Shown here one piece after another: positions 44,731 through 54,318 of a stretch of 64,000 nt of DNA. The position numbers and the translations under genes were made by a program. The notes under the pieces were generated by a model. That model was not told the origin of the DNA. It ran no database searches and saw nothing but the letters and a program-made list of their open reading frames with translations. Positions within the stretch are counted from its first letter, which is position 1. Each line of letters begins with the position of its first letter. Source of the stretch: Chloroflexota bacterium (GTDB lineage Bacteria > Chloroflexota > Anaerolineae > Anaerolineales > UBA4823); NCBI GenBank assembly GCA_029265355.1, contig JAJUJL010000018.1, forward strand, positions 17,425 through 81,424. Reading direction: 5' to 3'.

Positions 44731-46182
44731 TTATCGTTTCTTTGAGGACTGCCAAAGCCGCTCCAATTCTTCCAATGACAGATCGGAGACGGCGACCCCT
44801 CGCTCTCGGGCAGCGTTCTCGATAAACCGAAAACGTTCGCGAAAGCGCCTATTGGCCTCTCGCAATGCACTCTCAGGGTCAACTTTGTACCAGCGCGCCA
44901 GGTTCACCACCGCGAAGAGCAAATCTCCCAACTCATCGGATCGCTCTGCATCGGAAGCTCGCAACAACTCTTGCCACTCCTCCTGCACTTTATCAATCAC
45001 CCCTTGAATTTCCGGCCAATCGAAGCCCACGCGCGCCGCGCGCAGTTGGATTTGTTCTGCCTGCGTCAAGGCGGGCAGCGCCAGAGCCACGCCATCGAGC
45101 AAGCTGGCTTCCCCCTGCCCCTTTTCCACTCTTTCTGCGGCTTTCATCCGTTCCCAATTTGCCAATACGCCGCCCACATCTTGAAGCTCCATATCTCCAA
45201 AGACATGTGGGTGGCGACGCACAATTTTGTGGTGGATGCCGCGCAGCACATCTGTCATGTTAAATCCACCCGCCTCGCTGGCGATCTGGGAATGCAGCAC
45301 AATTTGTAACAGCAGATCGCCCAACTCTTCACGCATGGCGTGATCGTCATCCACATCCATGGCTGCCAGGGCCTCATAGGTCTCTTCCAGCAAATTAGCC
45401 CGCAGACTCTGGTGCGTTTGCTCGCGATCCCATGGGCAGCCATCTGGGGCGCGCAAATGAGCGATAACTTCTTGAAAAGCCTCGAAGGAAGAGCCCGCTT
45501 CCAGGGCAGGAACATACAGCGTGGAAAGCAATCCCACGCGCGCGTTTTGATCAATTTGATGCAGCGCCAGGTCTTCGACAAATTCCTGGGGTGTGCCAGC
45601 CGCATGCACCAGACGAACCGGATGATTATCGGGATAGACTGCCATCAAAGTCAGTTTCACGTCTGAAGCGACCTCTCTGGAATACATTTGTGCAATCAAA
45701 GCCGGCTTATCCGGTGGAAAACAAGGCACATGCCCGGCTGCCAGTTCCAAAGCATCTACCAGTGTTATTTGCGGGAAGGGATCTTCGCCCAAGGCAGAAA
45801 AAGTCGGCCCAATAAAACTCACCCCTTCGATCACTTTTACCGGAATAGACAGTTGCTGTGCCCGGCGGAGAATTTCTACCCCCGTACTTTCAGCGATAAA
45901 AGGATGCCCGGGCACGGCATAGATGACACCCTGGGGACGTTGGCCCAACTCCAGTATCTTATCGACAATCTTCCGATAGACATCTTCAAAGGTCTGGCTC
46001 TCTTCATAGAGATAATCCATCGAATGAAGAACCAGTCTGCTGGGTAAGTGATCCACCACGGGATGATGCCGGGTGCGCAGGTAAATTTCCTCGGCCGATT
46101 CAAGCTCTTTCCAGGCTTGCCGGGTTAGCAAATCCGGGTCGCCGGGTCCCAAACCCAATAATAGAATGCCGCGAGTTTCCAT
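44731..46182 (-). CDS. mazG: MazG nucleoside triphosphate pyrophosphohydrolase with tetrapyrrole-methylase domain
   Basis: 483 residues, the YabN-type fusion. Residues 1-220 resemble a tetrapyrrole (corrin/porphyrin) methylase: GLGPGDPDLLT, VIYAVPGHPFIAEST. From about 235 two MazG units follow: APDGCPWDREQTHQSLR with EETYEAL and EELGDLLLQIVLH, then a second EEWQELL with DELGDLLFAVVNLAR. The Glu/Asp pairs bind magnesium. MazG hydrolyses aberrant or excess NTPs. The methylase half has no known substrate in such fusions. AAGGAG precedes the ATG. Confidence 0.94.
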   Translation of the reverse strand: METRGILLLGLGPGDPDLLTRQAWKELESAEEIYLRTRHHPVVDHLPSRLVLHSMDYLYEESQTFEDVYRKIVDKILELGQRPQGVIYAVPGHPFIAESTGVEILRRAQQLSIPVKVIEGVSFIGPTFSALGEDPFPQITLVDALELAAGHVPCFPPDKPALIAQMYSREVASDVKLTLMAVYPDNHPVRLVHAAGTPQEFVEDLALHQIDQNARVGLLSTLYVPALEAGSSFEAFQEVIAHLRAPDGCPWDREQTHQSLRANLLEETYEALAAMDVDDDHAMREELGDLLLQIVLHSQIASEAGGFNMTDVLRGIHHKIVRRHPHVFGDMELQDVGGVLANWERMKAAERVEKGQGEASLLDGVALALPALTQAEQIQLRAARVGFDWPEIQGVIDKVQEEWQELLRASDAERSDELGDLLFAVVNLARWYKVDPESALREANRRFRERFRFIENAARERGVAVSDLSLEELERLWQSSKKR

Positions 46183-46282
46183 TCTCGCATCTCCTTCACA
46201 TCAAAGCACTGAATGGGATTGGATCGCAAGACTTCGCTCGCCCAAGCCGACCCATTCGCACTCTCAAATCTCCGTCATATCG

Positions 46283-46319
46283 AAAAAAGACCAGACAGGG
46301 AATATTCACCTGTCTGGTC
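46283..46319 (-). terminator. Terminator of the ribosomal superoperon
   Basis: GACCAGACAGG (46289-46299) pairs perfectly with CCTGTCTGGTC (46309-46319), loop of nine. On the minus strand the stem is followed by TTTTTT (46283-46288). It lies about 104 bases after the rpsI stop, the end of the superoperon. Confidence 0.9.
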
Positions 46320-46422
46320 AACGCTTGTGATACATGATCGGATACAGTACACACTACTGCACCTAGCCATTTGAACAAGCGGCAAGGGCGGCAATGCGCA
46401 ACCTGGTGGATCAGGTTGTAAA

Positions 46423-46818
46423 TTAGCGCTTGGTATAAGTCGGCGCCTTGCGGGCTCGCTTAAGGCCAGGTTTCTTGCGCTCCTTCACGCGTGGGTCGCG
46501 AGTAAGAAAACCGCCCTTGCGTAAAACTGAGCGCAGGTCTGGATTCATTAACACCAGGGCGCGAGCCACACCCAGTTGCACCGCCTCAGTCTGTCCAGTT
46601 ACGCCTCCACCGTTGACCACAACGGTGATATCGAACTGCTCCGGGTTGCCGCCAGAAGAATTGATCGGTGACAAGATGGCGTGCAGATCACCCAGGCGAG
46701 GGAAATACACTTCAGCAGGTTTATCGTTGACCGTAAACTTACCGGACCCAGGCATAATGCGGACGCGAGCGGTGCTCTCTTTGCGGCGACCAATACCCTC
46801 GTAATATTGTACAGACAT
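46423..46818 (-). CDS. rpsI: 30S ribosomal protein S9
   Basis: 131 residues with YYEGIGRRKESTARVRIMPG at the start, VNGGGVTGQTEAVQLGVARAL in the middle and the terminal KRARKAPTYTKR that reaches into the ribosomal P site (the C-terminal KR is conserved). AAGGAG precedes the ATG. It is the last gene of the superoperon, paired with rplM as usual. Confidence 0.98.
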   Translation of the reverse strand: MSVQYYEGIGRRKESTARVRIMPGSGKFTVNDKPAEVYFPRLGDLHAILSPINSSGGNPEQFDITVVVNGGGVTGQTEAVQLGVARALVLMNPDLRSVLRKGGFLTRDPRVKERKKPGLKRARKAPTYTKR

Positions 46819-46845
46819 GTTAACTCCTTATTGCAGTTTGGCGCG

Positions 46846-47274
46846 TCACGCCACTGGCTTCGGATTCTGGCCAGCGTGCGGATGGTCTGGCCCTGCATAC
46901 ACTTTTAGTTTTTTGATCAACTGGCGTCCCAGTTTATTGTGCGGCAACATTCCCCACACAGCGGCGCGAATCACCCTGTCCGGGTGCTTGACCAACTGGT
47001 CCTTCAAGCTGATGGTTTTCAGGCCACCCGGATACATCGAATGGCGGTAATAATTTTTCTCCACCATCTTCTTGCCGGTAACCGTGATGCGTTCAGCATT
47101 TACCACCACCACATAATCACCCAGGTCGACGCCTGGGGTAAAATCTGGGCGATGCTTACCCAACAAGATGCGGGCAATCTTGGCTGCCAATCGCCCCAGG
47201 TTTTGTTCATTCGCATCCACCAGGTGCCATTCTTGGCGGATGTCATTCTGTTTCGGGTAATAAGTTTTATCCAC
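46846..47274 (-). CDS. rplM: 50S ribosomal protein L13
   Basis: 142 residues from a GTG at 47274 that gives the family start DKTYYPK; a GTG at 47289 would add five residues and increase the overlap with tru[28 protein letters not shown] and [17 protein letters not shown] are typical of L13. It overlaps the end of truA by eight bases. Confidence 0.97.
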   Translation of the reverse strand: MDKTYYPKQNDIRQEWHLVDANEQNLGRLAAKIARILLGKHRPDFTPGVDLGDYVVVVNAERITVTGKKMVEKNYYRHSMYPGGLKTISLKDQLVKHPDRVIRAAVWGMLPHNKLGRQLIKKLKVYAGPDHPHAGQNPKPVA

Positions 47275-48103
47275 TTTCGCCTTCTCCACTTACATCATTC
47301 ATCCAGGATCGCGGCTCGCCAACCTCGTAATGCTCTCCAGGGTAATACACTGCCATCAAGGTCAAACCATGCGCCGGCGCCAAACCCTGCACCTTTCGCT
47401 GGTGTGGATATTGCAGGCTTTCCACCAGCTCATCCATCGAGCGCCGGTTCTGTCCAATTTTCACCTGGATAGAGACCAAGCGCCGCACCATGTGATACAG
47501 GAAAGCATTTCCCGTTATCTCAAAGTACAGCTCCTCAAGCCCATCACCGGGCAGAGCATACTGCCACTCAGCCTGCATGACCTTGCGCACCGTGCTCCCA
47601 CCGACGCGCGGCGAGGCGCCATACGCCGCAAAATCATGCTCACCTTCTAAGATTGCTGCAGCTTCCCGCAATCTCTCCACAGCCACTGCAGGCCAGACGC
47701 GCCAGGCATAGCGCTCCTTCAATGGATTGCGCACAGGCTGGCAGAAGATACGGTAGCGGTAGCGCCGGGCGATAGCTGCGTAGCGAGGGTGGAAGCTCTC
47801 GCTTGCAATTAGCACCTGCAACGCTGATACCTGGGGCGGCAGGAGCGCGTTCAACGCGCTGCGCAGCTCCTCTGTCCCATGCTGCCAATCGAGATCGAAG
47901 GCGATCACCTGCCCAAGGGCATGCACACCGGTATCGGTGCGCCCAGCGGCCAATATCGCGCGCTCTTGCCAGCCCAATTGGCGCAGGGCTGCCTCCACAC
48001 ACGCCTGCACGGTGGCAGGGCTGCCGGACTTAGGATGGTGTTGCCTTTGAAAGCCCTGAAAATCCGAGCCATCGTAGGCGAGCTTAACCTGGTAACGTGC
48101 CAT
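47267..48103 (-). CDS. truA: tRNA pseudouridine synthase A
   Basis: Makes pseudouridine at tRNA positions 38-40. 278 residues with [18 protein letters not shown] at the start, the catalytic Asp in [21 protein letters not shown] and [17 protein letters not shown]. It lies between rplQ and rplM, its common place in many bacteria. The ribosome site is weak. Confidence 0.96.
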   Translation of the reverse strand: MARYQVKLAYDGSDFQGFQRQHHPKSGSPATVQACVEAALRQLGWQERAILAAGRTDTGVHALGQVIAFDLDWQHGTEELRSALNALLPPQVSALQVLIASESFHPRYAAIARRYRYRIFCQPVRNPLKERYAWRVWPAVAVERLREAAAILEGEHDFAAYGASPRVGGSTVRKVMQAEWQYALPGDGLEELYFEITGNAFLYHMVRRLVSIQVKIGQNRRSMDELVESLQYPHQRKVQGLAPAHGLTLMAVYYPGEHYEVGEPRSWMNDVSGEGESG

Positions 48104-48134
48104 GCGCTGTCAGCCCGATGCTGACCGCCGTCGA

Positions 48135-48512
48135 TCAGTCCTCGATCAACTCTAATAAAACCATCTCTGCTGCGTCCCCTTGCCGGGGGCCGAGCTTGAC
48201 AATGCGGGTGTACCCGCCCATGCGATCCTCGTAACGCGCGGCAATGTCATCGAAAAGTTTCTTCACGGCTTCTGGGTTACCCAGGCGAGCCGATGCCAGA
48301 CGGCGAGCGTGAACCGCTTTACCCTCACCAGCCTGGTTGCCTCGTTTTGCCAGCGTGATCAATCGTTCTGCCTGGCCGCGCACCGCCAATGCCTTGGCGT
48401 GGGTGGTGCGGATTCGCTCGTGCTCGAACAATTGCGCTACCAGGATACGGCGCAGAGCGGTGCGTTGATCCTTGCTGCGATTTAATCTCTTCCCAGCTAC
48501 TCCGTGTCGCAT
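48135..48512 (-). CDS. rplQ: 50S ribosomal protein L17
   Basis: 125 residues: MRHGVAGKRLNRSKDQRTALRR, EHERIRTTHAKA and YTRIVKLGPRQGDAAEMVLLEL are the family segments. The gene begins six bases after rpoA, as in the standard alpha operon. Confidence 0.97.
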   Translation of the reverse strand: MRHGVAGKRLNRSKDQRTALRRILVAQLFEHERIRTTHAKALAVRGQAERLITLAKRGNQAGEGKAVHARRLASARLGNPEAVKKLFDDIAARYEDRMGGYTRIVKLGPRQGDAAEMVLLELIED

Positions 48513-48518
48513 TTCCTG

Positions 48519-49490
48519 TTACTCCACTTCTTGATCATGTTCGTCTTTGAGGTAGCCTTTCTCGCGCATCTTCTGGCGCAATTCGTCCAGGCTCTTCTCT
48601 CCGAAATTGCGAATAGACATGACGGCTTCTTCGCCCTTCTCGAGCAGTTCCAGCACCTCACCCACCGTGGTGATCCCTGTGCGTTTCAGCGAGTTGAAGA
48701 CACGCACCGAAAGATCCAGATTCTCGATCGGCGTTTCGATCATTTCGCTGGTGAGCCGACTGGTTTCAACTTCACCCAGATCCAATGAAGCCAGAGTTTC
48801 CTCACTGACTCCCGCCAGATGACGCAAATGATCAATTAAGATCTTAGCGCTGGTACTGAGGGCTTCCTCCGGGCCGAACGTGCCATCCGTCCAAATTTCC
48901 AAAACCAACCGATCATAATTGGTGCTTTGACCGACACGAGCGTTGCCCACATCCCAATTCACTCGCCGCACCGGGCTGTAGATGGCGTCTACGGGCAGTT
49001 CGCCGATCGGCAGGCGTCCGATGCGGTCATCGGCTGGCGAGTAGCCACGCCCGCGCTCGACCGTCATTTCGATTTCCAGGTTGGCATTGTTATCATCCAC
49101 GGTGAAGAGATAGAGATCAGGGTTAACAATCTCTACTTCAGGTGGCGTGATAATATCTGCGGCTGTCACAACCCCACTGCCCCGCACCTCCAGGTGCAGT
49201 CGAGCGGTATCCACATCATGCATCTTCATGCGCAGTTGTTTGATCTGTAGCATGACCCGGATGACATCTTCTCGCACGCCCGGGATATCGCTGAACTCAT
49301 GCTGCACATCTGCAATGCGGATTGCCGTGACCGCAGCGCCTTCGAGCGAGGAAAGCAGCACCCGGCGAAGCGCGTTGCCAAGCGTGATTCCGTAACCACG
49401 CTCCAGGGGGCTAATGACAAATTTACCGTAATTGCGCGCCTCTGCCTGGCGTTCAATCTTTGGCGTAACCATATTACTGAGACCGATCAC
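48519..49490 (-). CDS. rpoA: RNA polymerase alpha subunit
   Basis: 323 residues. The N-terminal dimerisation domain has FVISPLERGYGITLGNALRRVLLSSLEG. The C-terminal domain (about 250-310) binds UP elements and activators, with VFNSLKRTGITTVGEVLEL and RNFGEKSLDELRQKMREKG. The start is a GTG at 49490 after GAGGTG; an internal ATG six codons on is an alternative. It sits between rpsD and rplQ. Confidence 0.98.
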   Translation of the reverse strand: MIGLSNMVTPKIERQAEARNYGKFVISPLERGYGITLGNALRRVLLSSLEGAAVTAIRIADVQHEFSDIPGVREDVIRVMLQIKQLRMKMHDVDTARLHLEVRGSGVVTAADIITPPEVEIVNPDLYLFTVDDNNANLEIEMTVERGRGYSPADDRIGRLPIGELPVDAIYSPVRRVNWDVGNARVGQSTNYDRLVLEIWTDGTFGPEEALSTSAKILIDHLRHLAGVSEETLASLDLGEVETSRLTSEMIETPIENLDLSVRVFNSLKRTGITTVGEVLELLEKGEEAVMSIRNFGEKSLDELRQKMREKGYLKDEHDQEVE

Positions 49491-49586
49491 AGTACACCTC
49501 GTCCCCGCTTCTCATTCTCCTCAGGACTGGGTTGCGCGGCGCACTAACCGGCGCACGCTACAGTCGCAATAGAAAATGAGAATCAC

Positions 49587-50225
49587 TTAGCGCGAATAAT
49601 ATTCGACGATGAGCTGCTCGTTCAGGTTGCCGTCAATCTCTGAGCGTTCTGGCAAACGAAGAATCTTGCCAGAAAGCGCTTTTAGATCACGCTCCAACCA
49701 GGCAGGCACATTCTTTTTCTCAGCAAAGTCAGCCAGTTCTTTGAAATAAGGGCGCTTGCGCGAACCTTCACGAACTGAGATGACATCATTCACTGAGACC
49801 AGCATAGAGGGCACATCCGTCCGCCGGCCATTCACCGAAAAGTGACCATGCGTCACCAGCAAACGGGCCTGAGCTCGGCTATCGGCATAACCCATGCGGA
49901 AGACGACGTTATCCAACCGGGACTCGAGGATTTGAAGCAAGTTCAAACCAGTCAGCCCGCGGCGTTTCAGCGAGACTTCATAATAACGATGAAATTGGCG
50001 CTCTAAGATGCCATACACGCGGCGCGCTTTTTGTTTGGCGCGCAACTGGCGGTTATAGTCTGAATCGCGCCGGCGGCGGAATTGAGAGCTCTTGCCATGC
50101 TGACCGGGCGCGTAACCACGGCGTTCGAAGGCGCACTTAGGAGTGAAGCAGCGCTCGCCCTTCAGAAAAAGCTTCTCGCCTTCGCGCCGGCATAATTTAC
50201 ATACTGGCCCACGATACTTAGCCAT
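49587..50225 (-). CDS. rpsD: 30S ribosomal protein S4 (zinc-binding form)
   Basis: Primary 16S rRNA binder. From the ATG at 50225 it has 212 residues. Cys9, Cys12, Cys26 and Cys31 form the zinc site lost in many other S4 proteins. The S4 RNA-binding domain includes [31 protein letters not shown]. The upstream frame to 50285 covers the end of rpsK and is not used. In other bacteria S4 represses its own operon; no known S4-binding leader is clear here. Confidence 0.98.
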   Translation of the reverse strand: MAKYRGPVCKLCRREGEKLFLKGERCFTPKCAFERRGYAPGQHGKSSQFRRRRDSDYNRQLRAKQKARRVYGILERQFHRYYEVSLKRRGLTGLNLLQILESRLDNVVFRMGYADSRAQARLLVTHGHFSVNGRRTDVPSMLVSVNDVISVREGSRKRPYFKELADFAEKKNVPAWLERDLKALSGKILRLPERSEIDGNLNEQLIVEYYSR

Positions 50226-50254
50226 CGAAAAACTACCTCTTCCTTCCTGAAAAT

Positions 50255-50662
50255 TTAGACGCGGCGTTTCTTTGGAGGCCGGCAACCATTATGCGGCACC
50301 GGAGTCACATCGGTGATCGACAAGATCTTCAAGCCCATCGACTGAACCGCACGAATAGCCGATTCGCGCCCAGGACCGGGACCTTTTACGAACACATCCA
50401 CATCTTGCAAACCCATTGCCTGGGCAGCCTTGATCGCCTGCTCGGCGGCCAGCCGCGCCGCAAACGGGGTGCTTTTGCGAGAGCCCTTGAAGCCCGCAGA
50501 TCCAGCGGTGCCCCAGGCAACCGTGTTGCCAGACGTGTCGGTGATCGTGACGATCGTGTTGTTGAAAGTCGCCAAAATATGCACCTGTCCTGTAGACAGC
50601 GTGCGCTTTACTTTTTTACTGCTGACGCCCTTGCGACGTGTAGAACGTACACTCTGAGCCAT
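50255..50662 (-). CDS. rpsK: 30S ribosomal protein S11
   Basis: 135 residues with [42 protein letters not shown] and the conserved end [18 protein letters not shown], where Asn-Gly is a known isoaspartate site. GAGGTG precedes the ATG. A 197-base spacer separates it from rpsM, unusually long for this operon. Confidence 0.98.
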   Translation of the reverse strand: MAQSVRSTRRKGVSSKKVKRTLSTGQVHILATFNNTIVTITDTSGNTVAWGTAGSAGFKGSRKSTPFAARLAAEQAIKAAQAMGLQDVDVFVKGPGPGRESAIRAVQSMGLKILSITDVTPVPHNGCRPPKKRRV

Positions 50663-50859
50663 AACACCTCACTTTATGCCTTGCATCTCTTGGTTTACCC
50701 GTAACACCTCAGCCTGCTCGCAGCGGTTCGATCGTCGAAGGAAGCGATCGGTGGCTCCCGAAAAACTAAGGCGTTTAAGGAAGCAAATGCTGATCAAACC
50801 GGACAGCCGCGGGGAGGAAGGACCCCATCCAGCCTGCCAGCTTTCGCCTCGCCAGGCAA
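50663..50859 (-). other. 197-base spacer between rpsM and rpsK
   Basis: rpsM and rpsK normally lie nearly end to end. This spacer has no gene I can support. It contains CGATCG at 50729-50734 and 50745-50750, which can form a 6-bp hairpin, and AT-rich segments that might hold a promoter for rpsK-rpsD-rpoA. It could be a regulatory leader for the distal half of the operon. Confidence 0.4.
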
Positions 50860-51246
50860 TTACTTCTTGGCGCCGCGCCGCCGTCCACGCCCAGCAACGG
50901 TCTTCTTGGGCCCCTTGCGGGTGCGGGCATTCGTGCGGGTATTCTGACCGCGCACCGGCAGGTTGCGGCGATGCCGCAAACCACGATAGCTGCCGATCTC
51001 AATCAGCCGCTTGATGTTTAACTGCACCTCACGGCGCAGGTCACCTTCCACTTTATAATTTGCGGAAATGTAATCGCGCAGCAAGTTCACTTCGGCGTCA
51101 GTCAGGTCTTTTACCCGGGTATCAGGGTTGACGCCGGTTTCACTCAACACTTTCTTCGCGCGGGGTAAGCCGATGCCATAGATATAAGTCAGCCCAACTT
51201 CCACACGCTTATTGCGGGGTAGATCAACGCCTTCAATACGAGCCAT
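50860..51246 (-). CDS. rpsM: 30S ribosomal protein S13
   Basis: 128 residues: [25 protein letters not shown], a helix-two-turn-helix and the tail [33 protein letters not shown] basic end that contacts tRNA in the P site. It follows rpmJ by six bases. Confidence 0.98.
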   Translation of the reverse strand: MARIEGVDLPRNKRVEVGLTYIYGIGLPRAKKVLSETGVNPDTRVKDLTDAEVNLLRDYISANYKVEGDLRREVQLNIKRLIEIGSYRGLRHRRNLPVRGQNTRTNARTRKGPKKTVAGRGRRRGAKK

Positions 51247-51252
51247 AGTACA

Positions 51253-51366
51253 TCATCCCTGTCGCTGCTTATGTTTCGGATTTTCGCAAATCACGTATAC
51301 AATTCCATTTCGCCGCACAATTTTGCATTTTGAACAGCGCTTTTTGACTGAAGCTGTGACTTTCAC
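51253..51366 (-). CDS. rpmJ: 50S ribosomal protein L36
   Basis: A 37-residue protein found by translating the spacer upstream of rpsM. It starts [15 protein letters not shown] from a GTG preceded by AAGGAG. Cys11, Cys14, Cys27 and His32 are the zinc ligands of the C-plus form. It sits between map and rpsM; the infA gene that normally lies beside it is missing. Confidence 0.97.
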   Translation of the reverse strand: MKVTASVKKRCSKCKIVRRNGIVYVICENPKHKQRQG

Positions 51367-51423
51367 GCTTACTTCTCCTTCTCTAGACCCAGGCCGCCTA
51401 TGAACTAAGCGACCAAAGTTTTA

Positions 51424-51452
51424 ATTATACTCCAATTGCATCCACTCGTCCA
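51424..51452 (-). promoter_or_regulatory. Internal promoter for rpmJ-rpsM
   Basis: On the minus strand a TGGACG (51447-51452) and a perfect TATAAT (51424-51429) are separated by exactly 17 bases. The element lies directly after the map stop, in the 89-base gap where infA would be expected. Confidence 0.6.
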
Positions 51453-51455
51453 GGT

Positions 51456-52226
51456 TCATAAACTGGTCAGGATGAGCGGCCCGTTCTCGGTAATCGCGAC
51501 CGAATGCTCGAAATGTGCTGTCAAGGAGCCATCCTTAGATGCCACAGTCCACTGATCGGGCAAGACGCGCGTTTGCGCTGTTCCCAGCAGTACCATGGGC
51601 TCCAAGGCAATCGTCATTCCTACACGTAAGGGAATTCCACGTCCCTTGATCCCATAGTTGGGCACCTGAGGACCCTCCCACATAGCCCTTCCCACGCCGT
51701 GGCCGGTGTATTCGCGTGTCAGAAAGAGACCCTCCTGCTCTTCGATATACTCCTGGATGGCCGCGCCGACATCGCCAGTGCGGTTCCCAGCGCGCAGTTT
51801 GTCGATCCCAATTTTCAGCGCCATCTCCGTAACCGCAATCAAACGTTGCGCTTCCGGTGAAATCTCACCGACGCCCATCGTGTAAGCAGAGTCGCCAACG
51901 AAACCTTCGAAGATCGTTCCACAATCAATGGAAACGATATCTCCTTCGACAAGCTTCCGCTTACTGGGAATGCCATGCACCAACTCATCATTGATGCTGG
52001 CAGTGATCGTCGCTGGGTACGGATAAGCTCCTGGCACACCCAAAAACGCGGGCTTGGCGCCATGCTTGCGAATCACTTCTGCGGCTGCAGCATCCAAGTC
52101 GAGAGTGGTCACTCCAGGTCGCACCAGGGCCTTGGTCGCTTCCAACGCCAAGGCGTTGATACGCCCCGCCTCGCGCATAATCTCCAGCTCTTGAGGAGTC
52201 TTGATGTAGATTCCACGCTGGTTCAT
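51456..52226 (-). CDS. map: Methionine aminopeptidase (type I)
   Basis: Removes the starting Met from new proteins. 256 residues with the pita-bread fold; metal ligands appear in VSIDCGTIFEGFVGDSAYTMGVG, EYTGHGVGRAMWEGPQVPNYG, ALEPMVLLG and HFEHSVAITENG. It lacks the N-terminal zinc extension found in some relatives. It lies three bases after adk, the usual secY-adk-map order. Confidence 0.97.
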   Translation of the reverse strand: MNQRGIYIKTPQELEIMREAGRINALALEATKALVRPGVTTLDLDAAAAEVIRKHGAKPAFLGVPGAYPYPATITASINDELVHGIPSKRKLVEGDIVSIDCGTIFEGFVGDSAYTMGVGEISPEAQRLIAVTEMALKIGIDKLRAGNRTGDVGAAIQEYIEEQEGLFLTREYTGHGVGRAMWEGPQVPNYGIKGRGIPLRVGMTIALEPMVLLGTAQTRVLPDQWTVASKDGSLTAHFEHSVAITENGPLILTSL

Positions 52227-52229
52227 TGC

Positions 52230-52889
52230 CTATGCCTCCCGCCGGGGAAGTGCAGAGAGCAAATCTTCGGTCACTTTTTCGATTGACTGTGTTCCATCTA
52301 CTTCCAACAGTACACCTTGCCGGCGATAGTACTCGATCAGTGGGCTGGTCTGTTCCAGGTAAACCCGAATACGCCGGGTGACCGTCTCAGCTTTGTCATC
52401 CTCACGCTGGTAAAGCTCCGATCCATCCTGGTCGCATATCCCGGGTTTTGCGGGCGGGTTGAATTTCTCATGAAAGACATGTCCGTTAGCCCGACAAGTC
52501 CAGCGACCAGTCAGACGCTCAACCAGCACAGCTTCGGGGACGTCGATCAACGGCACCGCGTTGACTTTACCAGCAAAGTCGACCAGCATCTCGTCGAGCG
52601 CTTGCGCCTGCGCTGGGGTGCGTGGGAAACCATCCAACAGCGCCCCATCGCGACAGTCCGGGCGCGAGAGGCGTTCCCGAATCATGGCGATGGTCACATC
52701 ATCTGGCACCAACTCACCGCGATCAATGTAACCTTTCGCCAGTTTACCCAGATCAGTCTGATTCTTAAGGTTCTCTCGGAATATATCTCCCGAAGAGATA
52801 TGCGGTAGCCGCAATGCGCCCGAGATGATCTGAGCCTGGGTACCCTTGCCAGCTCCCGGTGGCCCTAGCAGAACAATGTAGATCGACAT
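52230..52889 (-). CDS. adk: Adenylate kinase (long-lid form)
   Basis: Interconverts ATP, AMP and ADP. 219 residues from the ATG at 52889; a GTG at 52898 is an alternative start. GPPGAGKGTQ (P-loop), the AMP site LPHISSGDIFREN, GFPRTPAQAQAL and the LID domain GRWTCRANGHVFHEKFNPP are visible. The LID keeps only two of the four usual zinc cysteines (Cys132 and Cys152); the others are Asn135 and Asp155, so zinc may be bound with help from His137 or not at all. Confidence 0.96.
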   Translation of the reverse strand: MSIYIVLLGPPGAGKGTQAQIISGALRLPHISSGDIFRENLKNQTDLGKLAKGYIDRGELVPDDVTIAMIRERLSRPDCRDGALLDGFPRTPAQAQALDEMLVDFAGKVNAVPLIDVPEAVLVERLTGRWTCRANGHVFHEKFNPPAKPGICDQDGSELYQREDDKAETVTRRIRVYLEQTSPLIEYYRRQGVLLEVDGTQSIEKVTEDLLSALPRREA

Positions 52890-52902
52890 CTTCTCCACTC
52901 GC

Positions 52903-54255
52903 TTAGCGGATCAACAGCGCATCGTCGTAACCATGCACTTTCAGTTCAGCTTCGATGTTGAAGAACAGATCTCGAACAACACCCACGACGATCAGCAAAC
53001 CTGCGGATGACACCAGGAGCAACCCCGCCTGTCCACCCAGGTTGATACCAAAGCCGGCCAGGATCGTGGTCACCAACACCGGCATGACCGCCACCAAACC
53101 CAGGAACAATGCCCCGGGAAGGGTGATGCGTCGCAGAACGCGCGTCAGGTACTTCTGCGTCGGAGCTCCACGGCTCACACCGGGGATCTGCGCGCCGACT
53201 TTCTTCAAGTTCTCACCGTAATTTTGCTGAGCAAAAACGATGTCGGTGTAGAAAAAGGTGAAGGCAACCACCATCAAGAAATACATGATCCAATAGAAAG
53301 TGCTCTCGCCGCCGAACAGGCGCTGCACGCTCGAAGCCGTGCTGGCTACCCAGCTAATCTGCGAGGTCAGAAAGAAACTGGCAATGATCGCCGGGAAAGT
53401 GAGCAGCGACTGAGCAAAGATGAGCGGGATCATGCCCGCCATGTTGACCATCAGAGGCAGAGTGCCTTTCACCGGCATGGACATGCGATTGCCCATCCGG
53501 CGTCCCGGGTACATCACGGGCACATTGCGACGACCTTGCTGCACGAACACGATAGCAGCAATGATTAGCACCATCAGCACCAGGATGAACGTTAAGGTAA
53601 ACCAGCGATACTGCTCGTTCGCCAACAGGCTCGCCAGGTTGCTCGGGATCTGAGCCACAATGCCGGCGAAGATGATCAAGGAGAGACCTTGATTGCGCAC
53701 ACCGTATTCCGAGATCAGCTCACCCAGCCAGATGGCGAACATCGTGCCTGCTGTCATACTGATGATGATGGTCAATGAGGGCAGCAATGCATCGCCTGAA
53801 AATCCGAAATTCTCGATAATGGGTGTTCCGCCGATGCCTGAGAAGATATTGATCTGCCCAATCGCTTGCAGCGCAGCCATGGGCACTGCCAGGATATAGG
53901 TCCACTTCTCCATCCATTTCTGACCCTCGCGCGGATCATCTTCCATGCGCTTTTGAAGCGCGGGGATAATCGGCACCAGAAGCTGGAGGATGATCTGAGC
54001 AGTGATATAGGGATACACACCCATCGCCAGCACAGAAAAGTTCGCCACTGTGCCGCCCGAAAGCAGGTTCAGCAAGTTTACCAACGTCCCACCGGCCCCT
54101 CCACCTGCAAGGATTTGCGCAATCGCTTCCCGATTAACACCGGGAACGGGAACATGCGCAGCCAGCCGGAAGATGATCAAGATCGCCAGGGTGATCAACA
54201 ACTTACGGCGGATGTCACGTGCAGACCACAAGTAGCGCCAGGCAGACCGCTTCAT
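52903..54255 (-). CDS. secY: Preprotein translocase subunit SecY
   Basis: The channel of the Sec export system. 450 residues with ten membrane helices, the plug-domain segment after the first helix, LGELISEYGVRNQGLSLIIFAGIVAQIP, the cytoplasmic QQGRRNVPVMYPGRRMG loop and QNYGENLKKVGAQIPGVSRG. It follows rplO as in the spc operon and leads into adk-map. Confidence 0.98.
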   Translation of the reverse strand: MKRSAWRYLWSARDIRRKLLITLAILIIFRLAAHVPVPGVNREAIAQILAGGGAGGTLVNLLNLLSGGTVANFSVLAMGVYPYITAQIILQLLVPIIPALQKRMEDDPREGQKWMEKWTYILAVPMAALQAIGQINIFSGIGGTPIIENFGFSGDALLPSLTIIISMTAGTMFAIWLGELISEYGVRNQGLSLIIFAGIVAQIPSNLASLLANEQYRWFTLTFILVLMVLIIAAIVFVQQGRRNVPVMYPGRRMGNRMSMPVKGTLPLMVNMAGMIPLIFAQSLLTFPAIIASFFLTSQISWVASTASSVQRLFGGESTFYWIMYFLMVVAFTFFYTDIVFAQQNYGENLKKVGAQIPGVSRGAPTQKYLTRVLRRITLPGALFLGLVAVMPVLVTTILAGFGINLGGQAGLLLVSSAGLLIVVGVVRDLFFNIEAELKVHGYDDALLIR

Positions 54256-54318
54256 TTCATTGGCTCCTTATCCATGAAAACCGACTTCCCAACCCAGGGC
54301 GACCCCAGGCCAGGCGTC

